Assembly (NCBI GenBank): GCA_963978895.1
Contig: OZ022240.1
Coordinates: 14,684,220 to 14,748,219, forward strand
Length of the DNA stretch: 64,000 nucleotides
Direction of reading: 5' to 3'
Origin: Erpobdella octoculata
Taxonomy: Eukaryota > Annelida > Clitellata > Hirudinida > Erpobdellidae
The notes under the pieces are model-generated. The model was not told the DNA's origin. It worked only from the letters and a program-made list of their open reading frames with translations, and did no database searches. Shown piece by piece: positions 53,066 through 63,749 of this stretch (within the stretch, counting starts at the first letter, position 1; each line of letters starts with the position of its first letter). The translations under genes were made by a program, and so were the position numbers.

Positions 53066-56000
53066 TCACATAATCTTGGATGTGAAATATTCTTCGGGAA
53101 ACTCTACACGGTGACTTCCCTGATTTTTGACAAATGGAAGTGTACCGGCATTTGGGATTATGTTCCACGAGAGAGTCAATGTAACATTCTTGTTTCCTCT
53201 AAAAATGAAAAAATATTTTGGATATTAATTACTCTAAAAATGCTTCATTGCGTAGTATTTTGAAGCAAAATTGGATTCCAAATCAGCCCATGGAGATCAT
53301 ATTGAAAACTTTAATTTTGTAAACGATTAAAGTCAACGATTTAACATATAAAAATAATCAAAAGTGAAGTATACCTCAATCCATGACCATCATCAAAGAA
53401 ATAATATTTGGCCTTGATGTCCTTGTAGTCAAATGTGGCACTTTCCCCTCTCCTGATGATCTTGTCCCATATGATGACTTGGTTAATTTTCTGAATTTGT
53501 CACAACGTCATTTTACTTTTTTACGAGTACTACCACAACTATTTTTATAATAAAACTTACATTGTTTTCAGTCATGTACTCAGCAGTCAAGAAAATAAAG
53601 AGCTGTTTGACATTCCAATTGAAGATTCCATTCAACTCTGCAGTGTGAAGGATAAGCATATAACAAAAGAAAACATTATAACATAAACTAAGCTAGTTAG
53701 TGTACTTAATTAAATAAAAACATTCTTCCAAATGTAAGGATCACAAAAACAAAATTAAATTCACCGGCATTTAAATCAAAGTTTATGAATCCGAGATCAT
53801 TTTTCTCGCGTGAGGCTGTGAAGTCTGGAATATTCTTGCTATAATTTACAAATAGGTTGTTTATCAGTGGTTAATCTGCATCTTTGCACAAAAAACTTTT
53901 ACTAGATGGTTCTAAATGAAACATCACCAAAGCAATATCGTTTTGAAGTGAAGATCTGACCAACCATGCTGAAGTCTTTTAATCAACTCACAGAATTATT
54001 TATATTTTTTTAAATTTATGTCATGTGTGGAAACATCCTAGGGTTATGCTATTTATTATCATTCAAAAAACTGGTGAATTCTGAATTCACAGATTTACAA
54101 GTTGATACTACAGGTTCAATGAAATTGAATCACTCATCAAACTATGTTCATCCCTCTAGTCTAAAATATTGTCCTCTGTTTGAAACGTGCTCTTGTTTCT
54201 CAATCTCTTTTTCAAATAGCAACTTGGCATAATTTTTTCTATTGTGCTGCACAGCTCAATTTTTGGCAAACATGGTTTGTATTTTACCACATTAATTTTT
54301 TTTTAATAAAAACTGAACTATTTATCTATAATGTATCTAAATTTCAATAAGATACCATTTCTCTCAAGGATTGAAATTTAATGTTGAAGTTGTGCGATCG
54401 AGTATCATTTTAGCTATATAAGACATCATACAAAGTTACATATAAGTAACTTTATATGAATTCTCTTATAACTATGGAAGTTTTCAGAGTTAGATTGCAA
54501 ATATTCTTTTAAACTAATTAACCAAAACATATCCAAATTACAATAATATTCCATTTCTTGCAAGGGTTGAAAAATGACATTAAGGCATCGTGCGCGACTT
54601 TGCTGAGGTAAGTCGGATTGTATATATTTACTATTTTGCTATAAAGTAATATAATCTTACAGATAACTTGTCGTTTAATTAATTATTTCATATATCAGCT
54701 CTAGCTTTTGTTATAGCTACTGGATCGTTGCAGAGGAAGACGCTGAGAATTATGATCTCAGCCGAAATCATAATCACTGAAATGATATGGAATCTGACTT
54801 TTGAGATTTAACCTATGTTAAATTATTTCACATTTTTATGCTTAATAGTTTTATTTAAATGATATATTATTGCATTATATGAAACTTATCGTCGTCCTTA
54901 TTCGTCAAATACATTTCATTTTATAAAACAATAAATTTTTCCATAATTTTTCATTCTAGCAAGTGTTTTGGCTAATAAGAACTTAATTGACAATTTATAC
55001 CAGTCTTTATAACGGATTTCATTGATTTTCAATAGTAACCTGAATGCACTATCTAAGCCACCTGTTTGTGTTTGGTCACAGTTTTTGCTCGCTTAATTCC
55101 TTTCTTTACATCGATATATCTCTGCATATATTAACATACAACCAAAATTTTTGGGTAATAATTTACTTTAACGGTTTTAGCCACGTTACGAACCTACAGT
55201 GTTCCCATTGCGAACCTTTCCTTAACCATCAGCGACGGATCCAGGGGGAATGCATCCCCCCCATCATCATCATCATTTATTTTTGAAACGTCCCTATTCC
55301 ACGCTATGCTAGGGTTGGACGTTTTTCCATATCAGGCCCCTCCACAAGTCACGATCCAGGGCAGGCTGCCGCTTCAGGCCGAGCTCATCCATGTCTTTCT
55401 TCACACATTCCCACCAAGTCTTCCGACTTCTACCTTTACTTTTCACTCCTACAACATCTCAATTGCCGAAACCCAATCATCTGCACTTTTACGCTCCAAA
55501 TGTCCAAACCACCTTAGTCTTCCACGCCTCACCACATCAGCCACACAAGGAACATTCAGAAGGCTATACAAATCCACACTACGTGCACGATCATTCAACG
55601 AAACACCACACATCCATCTAACCATCATACGCTCTGCCCTTTCTAAACTTCTTAGAATCTCCACCTTCATAGACCATGTTTCAGTGCCATAAACAAGGAC
55701 ACTTTGAACACATGCCCTATACACCTTTCCTTTCACATGAAAGGATGTACCATGGGTGGTCAAGATAGGAGATAACTCTTTGAATTTAGCCCAGGCAGAA
55801 TGCACTCTAGCTCTCACTGCCTCTTCTACACCTCCTCCTGCACCTAATGTGTCACCTAGGTAACAGAACTTGGTCACACACTCACTACTAGATTACTAAA
55901 AAAAATTGTATATGCTAAAACATGTTCTTTTTAAGCCCCACCAGATTCATAGATGAATCCAGTAGGAATGCGGGTATGAACCCCTCGCTAGATTACTGTG

Positions 56001-56901
56001 AAACGAGAGTGCACACCGGCATGGGAATCCCATTATTACATATACAGCTGAACGGAGCTTCAGTGCCATGAAGATATTGAAAAGCTCATTGCGCAACAGA
56101 ACCAGGGGCGCAATTAGGCGGGCTTTTGTTCCTTTTTCTATCATTAATAAATTATTAAAGATACCAAATAAAGACTGCAGACTGAAGATAGTCAAAAAAC
56201 AAATTTCGCCTGCGTCGGGCTTTCTTTCTTTTCCGAACTTCACCACCCCCAGCATTTTTTTCTGGTTGCGCCCCTGAACAGAACCACAGATGAGCGTTTA
56301 ACTGGCCTAACATTATTATATATCCATAACCTGGAAACAGAATATGTTATTGATAGATTTGCAGCCAGCAAGAATAGGCATCTTGATTTTGCACTGTAGA
56401 TTTTGTATTCTAGAAATTTGACTTCTGCTTTGAATGTTGTCTTTGTGCATACTGTTTGTTTCGTAAATTTCTTTGTCAAGTTTTGGTTAGATCATCCCCC
56501 CCCAGAAAATCCTAGATCCGTTGCTGCTAACCACCTCAGCCCGTCTAAGTAAATGATTACTAATTTTTGAACATTTTAATTTACTTTCTTATTAGCTTTT
56601 ATATTTTATAAAAAAAAAAGGATTAGAAACTTTTGTGCGACTGCTTACTCAATATATCTTAAGTAATAAATTTATACTATGCACAAAGCAAAGAGCAGAT
56701 ATATAATATATATAAAATATAAACATATAGTAATTATAGTATAAGAGTCATAACTAACACTAGAGCTTTTGTCGATGAAATTATAACATCTGTTGTACTT
56801 TCGTTGAATGCGGTTGACAAGAAACATCCAAATGTTAGGACTGCCAAAGCAGATAACGTGAAAGCAAAAATAGCATTAGCTCTGGACAGGAATGTGTTCA
56901 T
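53066..56901 (-). CDS. SPCS3: SPCS3: signal peptidase complex subunit 3
   Basis: Five minus-strand exons: 56759-56901, 53765-53838, 53561-53637, 53375-53490, 53066-53198. Phases 2, 1, 0, 2 all match, total 180 residues, the same length as human SPCS3. This accessory subunit of the ER signal peptidase is a single-pass type II membrane protein that stabilises the catalytic subunit. Exon 1 has a cytosolic start and one membrane helix ([14 protein letters not shown], then [18 protein letters not shown]). The lumenal part carries [63 protein letters not shown] and [15 protein letters not shown] (with an NVT sequon as in human). All splice sites are GT-AG. Intron 1 (2.9 kb) contains a nested transposon. 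A minus-strand AATAAA lies about 140 bp after the stop. Confidence 0.95.
53839..55229. other. SPCS3 intron 1, no further exon seen
   Basis: AT-rich intron DNA. The phase-2 junction between exon 1 (56,759) and exon 2 (53,838) is satisfied without an additional exon. Nothing repeated elsewhere in the window was noticed here. Confidence 0.45.
55257..55880 (-). pseudogene. LINE reverse transcriptase C-terminal fragment with (ATG)n tail
   Basis: Minus-strand frame: [54 protein letters not shown] and [14 protein letters not shown], the well-known C-terminal region of RTE-like and related LINEs, continuing toward [19 protein letters not shown] before decay. It ends at 55,257 in an ATGATGATG tail, as expected for a LINE 3' end. 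5'-truncated. Confidence 0.75.
56103..56276. mobile_element. 174-bp hAT MITE with perfect 8-bp TSD
   Basis: Ends CAGGGGCGCAATTAG and TGGTTGCGCCCCTG; flanked by AACAGAAC at 56095-56102 and 56277-56284. It sits inside the larger TIR element, so it inserted later. Confidence 0.85.
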
Positions 56902-57319
56902 TATGACCTTTTTAAGCAGGCTAAAATCTAAATTCTAAAGCAAGACACCAACGGAGCGCCGGTATTTTGGCGGATGTTGTCGTATTCACATTAGATTTGA
57001 TGTTACGAACACGTCGGTGCAATATATATTATTTTTTTTAATTTAGACTATTATAAGCTTAAACATATAAATGTTAAAAATGCTTTTGGAGTAATTAATC
57101 AGAACACTCATAGGACAATTGACGGCAACAGAAACTTTTTAAGGGCACAAAAATTATCACTCGGATTGACCCAGAAAGATATGAATGTAGGACATTTCCC
57201 CCCGGACGTTTTCTCCCGGACATTCCACCCCTCCGACAGACCCTAGGACATCCCCCTGTTGTAAGATTTTGTCCATGATATGACGTTTTCTCTGACAGAT
57301 GAAAATAAATAAAATAATG
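56902..57319. other. SPCS3 promoter side and GGACATTCC-rich patch
   Basis: The SPCS3 5' UTR and promoter should lie just above 56,901; no motif recognised. At 57,185-57,265 C-rich words (CCCCCCGGACGTTTTCTCCC, GGACATTCC) mirror the G-rich stretch at 58,945-59,020, suggesting a shared repeat. Confidence 0.4.
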
Positions 57320-58300
57320 CAGTAGGAGAGAGTAGTACTCAATGGCCACACAATTTTACACTTTTATTCAAATCAATCATACAAAAAAACTATAAGTGAT
57401 AGAATTAAATTTTTTCACATAATGAAAGCAAAAATATTCCACTACTAAAAACCGCTCATTAAAACTTTTCAAATTATAACAATTTTATAAAAAACGATAA
57501 ATAACGCAACCTCTCCTAAAATTTTTGGGTGGCCATTCAGTACAACCTGGTAGTATACTGAATGGCCACCCCCTATTACTGAATGGCCACTCATGCAATT
57601 TTTATTATAGAAGACACAATTCTCACCAAATGGTAAGCCAAAATCTTTTATTTTACAAACAAGTCTTTATTAATGCTAATTAAAAAAAATCATAAAAGCA
57701 TTTTGTCATTTTATTATAAAATTCTAGTCTGCAATCTAAGACTATATAATGAAAAGTCAAAAAAATTTGATATGCCCATTTCTTCTCTTGGATTTGTGAA
57801 AGATTGGATCTCCTAGTTTCAAAAAAATTTGATCTAAATCTGCCTCACAAATACCTTTATCTTTAGACAAAATTTGGCCTCTTTGGTGTCTTTATCTTTG
57901 TACAAAAATTTCAAAAAATCAGCAAAACTTTATCGCCTTTGACTTCCATGATTTTGCCTACATAATAGGTTTTCGAGTCAAAAACATATTCCAAAATACA
58001 CCAATCCCCCATTTTTATCTTAGTGTTGTCAAGGACAAAATGAGCATTTTTACTGGTGGCCATATATGTAGATGTTGATTCCCCGTCAGGCTCATGTCTG
58101 GGAAGCTTTTCGAAATATCTCTTCTTGCTGCAAGTTTTGATGTTTTTAATTTGGATCTCTTCAAATCTTTTTTGTTTCTCAGCTGCAGATTTAACTGGCA
58201 AGCAAGCTTTCAAAACATCTTCTACTGCTCTTTCCATGTTTTTTTGAAACCACCCCCCCTTCAAAGCTGTAGATACTTGGTCTCCCATTCCGAAACATAA
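57320..58300 (-). mobile_element. Second pogo-type element copy, internally deleted
   Basis: The left end CAGTAGGAGAGAGTAGTACT with CAATGGCCAC matches the end at 44,871. GAATGGCCAC words are repeated at about 57,532-57,592. A minus-strand ORF at 57,911-58,288 joins the transposase N-terminus to its C-terminus. Target TA duplication not confirmed. Confidence 0.6.
57911..58288 (-). pseudogene. pogo transposase N- and C-termini joined by an internal deletion
   Basis: 125 residues, open. The start QVSTALKGGWFQKNMERAVE and KSAAEKQ match the HTH start of the other copy (47,055-46,900). From KRFEEIQIKN on, the sequence changes to a C-terminal type segment with KIKMGDWCILEYVFDSKTYY and VGKIMEVKGDKVLLIF. 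The middle of the transposase, including the catalytic DDE core, is missing. Confidence 0.6.
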
Positions 58301-58554
58301 CCATAAAACATTATTAAGTAATGATTAATATGTATATGTCTTGAATATATTAAACAATTACATTCTATAACATTAAAACTTTGATAAATAATGAACCTTA
58401 ACACATTTATGACAATTTAAACATTCAGCAATACTATATGAATTAAGGTGCCGGAGCTGAGGCTGTCAAACGCTTATAAAAAGAAAAATCGCGTTAAGCA
58501 TTTTTCCCGAACGTTGGATGGGCTTGCTTAACTGCCGGTGAACAATGTAGCTAG

Positions 58555-58810
58555 TGGGATGCTAACCCTAACCCTAACGACGTAACTAGCGCAATGCAAA
58601 TCCAAACCCTGATCCTACTAGCCCTAACCCTAACAAAGTAACCAGTGGGATGATAATCCTAATCCTAACCCTAACCCTAACGAAGTAACTAGTGGGATGC
58701 TAGCCCTAACCCGGCCTAACCCTACTCCTACCCCTAACAAAGTAACTAGTGGGATGCTAACCCTAACCCTAGCCATAACCCTAACGAAGTAACTAGTGAG
58801 ATGCTAACCC
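58555..58810. repeat. Composite array of telomere-like CCCTAA and a 20-bp spacer
   Basis: Runs of CTAACCCTAACCCTAAC alternate about five times with a spacer near GAAGTAACTAGTGGGATGCT. The CCCTAA strand is the complement of TTAGGG. Units are degenerate, so this is interstitial rather than an active chromosome end. Confidence 0.85.
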
Positions 58811-59138
58811 TTTTTTCTCTTACGGCTGCACGCCAAACACTCTATTCAATTAATAATATTCAATTAAATATAAAAAATAAATGTTAAATCTTTTAAAAAC
58901 ATGTTTTTGCTTGTTAAAAAAACCTAAACTCAAATTCTACTCCGGGGTAGGAATGCCATACCCCGGGGGGGAACGTTCGGGGGAATGTCCGGGGGAGGGG
59001 GAGAATGTCCGTTCCCCGAAAGATATATATACCTTCCATTAAAAATAGTTTCGACCAAGTCGTAACCAGTTATGGGGCCGGGTTCCTCAGTTTTGGATCA
59101 AGCCTCCCGCCAGTTTCGGTCATGCTCCAGTTTTTTGG
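58811..59138. other. Intergenic with a G-rich patch
   Basis: 58,945-59,020 has CCCCGGGGGGGAACGTTCGG and GGGGGAATGTCCGGGGGAGG, related to the C-rich stretch at 57,185. No gene seen. Confidence 0.4.
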
Positions 59139-59408
59139 ATGGCTATAGTTCCATTAGTACAATTTTTAACGACTCACAAAAACTCCGTCAATTTTAATAA
59201 AATTCATATCACATATAAGCTAATGCAAGGTTCTGACATTAACTTATATTCGATCAAATGCCATGAAACTCGAGATCATTGCAATATTGAGGAAATGTCT
59301 ATTGTTATTCGCAATGTGCAAATGAAAAACATTACAGCACTAATGATCACAGACAGCGAGTGTGGTAGATGCCAAAAGCGTTTGTTGCTAACACACCCTT
59401 TTTATTGA
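59139..59408 (+). other. Open frame with cysteine pairs, unrecognised
   Basis: 89 residues; includes HETRDHCNIEEMSIVIRNVQ and ITDSECGRCQKRLLLTHP. Amino-acid usage looks less random than in neighbouring frames, but I recognise no family. It runs into the inverted repeat at 59,391, which suggests a transposon-derived frame. Confidence 0.2.
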
Positions 59409-59549
59409 CAGGAAAGTTGCTTCAGGATTGTTTTTAAAAATGACCAATTATGAGGGAAAGAATACATTTCCTCCATCATATATCACACATGTACATGTAC
59501 CACACAAAACAATCCTGAAGCAACTTTCCTGTCAATATAAAGGGTGTGA
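59391..59549. repeat. Inverted repeat, 43-bp arms
   Basis: CACACCCTTTTTATTGACAG at 59,391 and onward to about 59,433 is inverted at 59,505-59,549 (ending CTGTCAATATAAAGGGTGTG) with one or two differences; the spacer is about 70 bp. MITE-like hairpin. Confidence 0.75.
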
Positions 59550-59699
59550 TCAGAAGTTATTTTTTACTTTTTGGCAGGTTTTTGACAATACAAAACCTCT
59601 TTCAAGAAGTTGCTTTTTTTTCTAGACATTTTTTCTATTACTTTATTCTTATTTATATAAAGGATTTTACTGACTCACTCAGATGAAATCAAACTTTAC

Positions 59700-60405
59700 T
59701 CTTAGTAGTCACCACCCCAAAACTACTCTTTGCAAAATGCTATTGATATGCTGGTACAACGGGGCAACAAATGGAAAATAAAAATAGCTCCATTAAGCAG
59801 CATTAATTGCCCTCCAACCCTATCTGCAACAGATAACACCCACGATCTTGGAGGTTCATTGACTTACCTACAAAGCTCACATCAATACCATCGTTCATTA
59901 AGCATTTTTTCGGCTGAGACTTTTCCTTATATGATTTCACTCAAGAGACAAAAACCTACTAAGCAGAACGCATTGAACCTATGTCCGACCGATCTTCGAG
60001 TACTGTTTTTCAATCTGGAGCTCACAATGAAAATAAAGAGAGTCTAAAAATATTTCACTGAAGTCATTCCCGGTTTCAGGGTGCTGACTTATCCCACCAG
60101 ACTTCAACGACTGGGGCTGCACAATCTTGAGCATCGTCGTCTTAAAGGCGACTTATGTCTCTCCTATAAACAAATCCACGGCCTTATTCAATGTAATATC
60201 TCAGGGTGGCCTACTTTTTTGACATTTAGAACCATCGGCCATCCCTTCGCCTGAACCTAGTAAAATGTTTCGCCAGCTACAACAGTTCTTCATAAACCAA
60301 GTCATCAAACCATGGAAATCTCTAATCCTCGATACCATCAACTCAACCATTTTATTTAGTTTCAAATCCCGTGTTGCACAAATGAACCTCAAGAACCATA
60401 TTTAA
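59700..60405 (+). pseudogene. LINE reverse transcriptase 3' fragment, degenerate
   Basis: In order: LQNAIDMLVQRGNKWKIKIA-like frame at 59,730, TDNTHDLGGSLTYLQSSHQY, then in other frames LTYPTRLQRLGLHNLEHRRL with KGDLCLSYKQIHGLI at about 60,080-60,190, and FKSRVAQMNLKNHI at the end. This is the post-catalytic region of a Jockey/CR1-group RT (DLGV..., RL..L.L..LEHRR). Several frameshifts. Confidence 0.65.
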
Positions 60406-60550
60406 ATTAAATGATTGCGTTATTTTGTTTTGTTTTACCAACATTCTATTTTTCTGACTGCAATAATTGCACAAAATTGTGTAAGTGGTCACGAAATGAT
60501 CCTTCAATTTGTCTTAAATAAAAAATTAATAAAAAATCCCTTGGGTAACA

Positions 60551-61041
60551 ACAGTGGCGTACCTAGGGTAAATGGCGTCTATGGCAAACACCAATTTTGC
60601 GCCCCTCTCCGACGATAGGTTACTTACGTTTTGTTTTCTGAAAAACAACTTTAGAATTGGGTAAAAAAATCACACAAGTTAAATCTATTAACACTTTATT
60701 ACAAATTTATCTTTCTTGCTTTAGCTGACGCAAATTGTTTAATTATATTATCAAAGTCAATTTCCAAATTTGTCATCAATTTCTTATAAACGAACTCTTC
60801 TACTCATTGAATAGACGTTCGATAGTCCCTTTCATAACTCTTTCCATTTCTTCTTTAGCTGATAAACCAGCATCTCTCGATGTTTCGCCATCCATTCTTT
60901 TCTTTCTTCTTTGACGTCTTTTAAATTCAATGTCCCATTTATTGCAAATTCAAATTCTTTCTTTCAGTGAGTTACTAACTAATACTTATCTTTCATCATG
61001 AAAATAATTTTGGAGAGTTGTTAAATCTAAGCTGCTTCATG
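60551..61041 (-). mobile_element. DNA-transposon remnant with hAT-like coding relic
   Basis: 60,550 reads CAGTGGCGTACCTAGGG, a common hAT-element terminus. At 60,700-60,960 the minus strand gives KRRQRRKKRMDGETSRDAGL with SAKEEMERVMKGTIERLFNE, resembling the segment before the C-terminal domain of hAT transposases. The other terminus is not located. Low certainty. Confidence 0.35.
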
Positions 61042-61235
61042 CAGGCGCGGTCCCAGAAGTTTCTGGGCGGGGGGGGGGGGGGTGAAAATTTATTGTTGAT
61101 TGGGAGTCTTATATAATATATATTTTTTTTATATATTTTAAAGTTATCAAGTAATGAGTGTGTTGTAAAAAAATTGCATTTTTGAACATAAGAAATGTGC
61201 ATGTTCCTATTCAATCTCCATACAAATACAATACA
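61042..61235. repeat. Dispersed repeat family C, second copy
   Basis: Starts CAGGCGCGGTCCCAGAAGTT, contains a 13-G run, and matches 35,380-35,570. Confidence 0.65.
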
Positions 61236-61759
61236 AAACAAGTAAATTAAAAACGAATTTTTAAAACCAATGCTCTTATATGTAATTAAAACACAAATTT
61301 TGCAATCAATTTTTTCTTATATTACTCTTTTATTTTATATTAAAGTCGAAATATCTTAATTATATCGAAATATCGAAATTAATTAAAATTAACTAAATTA
61401 ATTGACTTATTGTAAAACTAATAATTGAATATTGCATTGTCTTCTATTTTGAGCATGTATGCAAAATTTGAAAAAAATACGTTAGTAGGTTTCAGAAAAG
61501 CTATTGATTTCCAAATATCTTGACTTTTCAAGTTTCTTAATATTTATTTTGAGATATATGATTTTGATGTCCACAGGTTTTGGTGGGACTAAAATTTGCG
61601 CGTAAGAGGGTTGAGTCTTTTTTTTTTTTAGCTCACTGTCGCGGTTATCGTTTTAAGAAGAAGTTGAAAATTTCAAAAAGGGAAGTTTTTGAATGGGACC
61701 CGGGTTAATTACTTTTTTTGATTAAGATTTAGCACATGCCTTATCAAGACAAGTCTTGC
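61236..61759. other. Intergenic, nothing recognised
   Basis: AT-rich, without a conserved frame or a second copy in the window. Confidence 0.4.
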
Positions 61760-61945
61760 TCAAAGACGAAAAAGGGTCCTTGCAAAGGCAGCCATTTATA
61801 GGCACCTACCCCTTTAGCAATTCGAGTAAACTCCTTGCTTAAGGGAGTTACGCTCGTGACTCCTGCGAGGCTCAAAAAGCTCACCTAAAGATCGACAGGC
61901 GAACGCTTTACCGCTATGCCACCAGCGCTTCCGAGGCCAAAGTTT
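61760..61945 (-). repeat. Possible tRNA-derived SINE
   Basis: On the minus strand GCGCTGGTGGCATAGCGGTA then AAGCGTTCGCCTGTCGATC resembles the 5' half of a tRNA with an A-box (TAGCGGTAAAGCG) and an anticodon-arm-like region; a good B-box is not evident. This fits a degraded tRNA-SINE better than a functional tRNA gene. Confidence 0.35.
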
Positions 61946-62514
61946 TCTATCGGCGGCCCTGTCGACAGCCAAAAAACGGGTTCGGTTTGGTAAAATGTAG
62001 GGTTCGAGTTCAGTGTGTTAAGTTCAATTTCCATTTTTCCTACCATCTCGGTTATCCTTGCATCTATATTTTAATTTCAAATAAAGAAATCTGAATTTTC
62101 ATTCTTATTCTATTTTAAATCAAACAAAATTTCTACCTCTCATTAAATTCAATTTTTTATGCAATTTTTATTTTTATTGCTAATTCCATTCCAAATAAAT
62201 TTTTTTTCTGTTTTATCAAAACTTTATTTGACACCAAAATTGCCTATAGATTTTTTAGCTATGTGAGCTGGACTTAATCGGAATAATATTTTTTAGTAAT
62301 ACAACTTTGTGTTGAAAAATGTATTTAAAAAATGTTTACGTTGCAGTTGTTTGGGGTTAATTTTACATTTGACACATCTGGTTAATAAATCTATTAAACA
62401 AACACTTTAAAAAAAAGTTAGGCCAGAATAAATTGAGCTCTGAACTCTTGCTTATTCACGCGTTGGCTGTATCATGAAATTCTAGATACGTAAGTCCAAT
62501 AAAGAATTCCGTGA
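61946..62514. other. Intergenic, nothing recognised
   Basis: AT-rich stretch below the SETD9 3' end; should include its 3' UTR. Confidence 0.4.
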
Positions 62515-63603
62515 TTATATTAACAGAGTGTGGTAAGATGAAAGTAATTCCTCCCCTGCAGTGATGCGCCTTGTTGAAATTAGTAGAACTGTCCTGCAAG
62601 TTGAACAAAAAGAGACTTGAACGAAGATAGATTTTTGTGTTCTAGACGTGGACGCAAATTAGTATTATTACATAATGATTTATTTTTATAATTACTTTTT
62701 TTAATTTAATCAACAGATGAGAATCATTGATTGATACAAAATTTATACACCTGAAAAAGTTGATGTCCGATGAGTAATTGCAGTTTGGAAGAAATTGAAG
62801 TAATTCTTTAGAGAAACTTTCTGAAAATGTATGCTCTTGGTAGACCACGTTTGGTTTTTGTTCTGTTGAAAGGGAAACATTGAATAAAACTGAATTTGAG
62901 CAATTATAAAATTGCAAAAACACGTTTTGGAAATATTATAGTTTATTTGCTTAACCTGAAGTTGAATTGTTTATATATTGTCCGATAGCTAAAGGGTTGA
63001 TTTGACGCTCGTCCATCCATGACAAGTCCTTAGGAATGGATTGAATAGCAGCATCTCTCTTCGAACACGATCTGACAAGCAATGAAAAAAATGGTTGAGA
63101 ACGCCATTCAGTGCTATGCATACTTGTAAAGTAATTCAGACTTGTATAATAGTCTTGACAGTCCTTTGTCTTTACCATCTATGAAAACAGAGTCACTACA
63201 TCGGAAAACAAAATGATTTCTTAAGGAAGGCAAAAAAATTGGCTCTCCAGGCTTGTAAACAAGTCCTACATTTTTTAAACGTCTTAAAGTTAAAACATGC
63301 ATATATGCTTTTATTTGAGTAAACTCACCTGGATATATAGCAACAATTGAACCCGGACAAACTTTTCCTTTTTCTAGAAACACCCCTGTTCCACCACTTG
63401 TCAGAAGACTGGCCTTTTTTGATATTTTAAACCCAAAACATTTGAAGTGATCTTCGGAGTTTTGAATGTGCTCACATAGTTGACTCTTGCTCAAATTGCT
63501 ATTTTTCATAATTATTACAAAATACTTCGTCAATATTCGTTCCACTTCTGCAGCTCCAACTAAAGGTTTGTCAGCTTTTTCAATAACAGCCTTAACTAAC
63601 CAA
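62515..63603 (-). CDS. SETD9: SETD9: SET-domain protein, 3' part
   Basis: Minus-strand exons: about 63603-63329, 63265-63142 (or to 63124), 63071-62956, 62862-62696 and probably 62550-62515. SETD9 is a small SET-domain protein, a putative lysine methyltransferase of poorly known role. Visible in order: KKASLLTSGGTGVFLEKGKV, VAIYPG, YKPGEPIFLPS, FVFRCSDSVFIDGKDKGLS, INPLAIGQYINNSTS (the SET catalytic-type motif; human has VGQYVNNCSN), PNVVYQEHTFSESFSKELLQ, FFRCINFVSIND and last ELLSSYHTLLI (human EELFSNYYTIVS). The first exon lies after TAA in its frame, so it starts at a splice acceptor near 63,600; the N-terminal exons are not identified. The last junction is uncertain: the GT-AG pair that fits the phase adds about four residues relative to human. 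Two tandem donors end the second exon. Confidence 0.85.
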
Positions 63604-63749
63604 GTATTTAAATTTTATGTAAATTACAAAAAAGATGTTCAAAATAAAATTAATTTTAGTTTGAACAAACTTTTTTTTGTTCAATAAATGTATGTGTTTG
63701 ATGTACACGCCCAGAAAAGACTGTAGAGTCAACCGTTGTTATAATATCT

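Larger units (their letters stand above)
55230..56526. mobile_element. TIR transposon (CAGCRACGGATC) carrying LINE and MITE insertions
   Basis: Starts CAGCGACGGATCCAGGGGG and ends CCTAGATCCGTTGCTG, imperfect inverted ends of about 17 bp; C/G runs lie just inside both. The flanks TTAACCAT and CTAACCAC agree at 6 of 8 positions, compatible with an old 8-bp duplication. The interior contains a LINE 3' fragment (55,257-55,880) and a 174-bp MITE (56,103-56,276). No transposase. Confidence 0.6.

Noticed and set aside
58555..58810. Chromosome end
   Set aside because: Hexamers are degenerate and interrupted by a spacer, and conserved gene sequence (SETD9) follows on the far side.
61760..61945. Functional tRNA gene
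   Set aside because: Only a tRNA-like 5' half; no complete cloverleaf or B-box; fits a SINE relic better.
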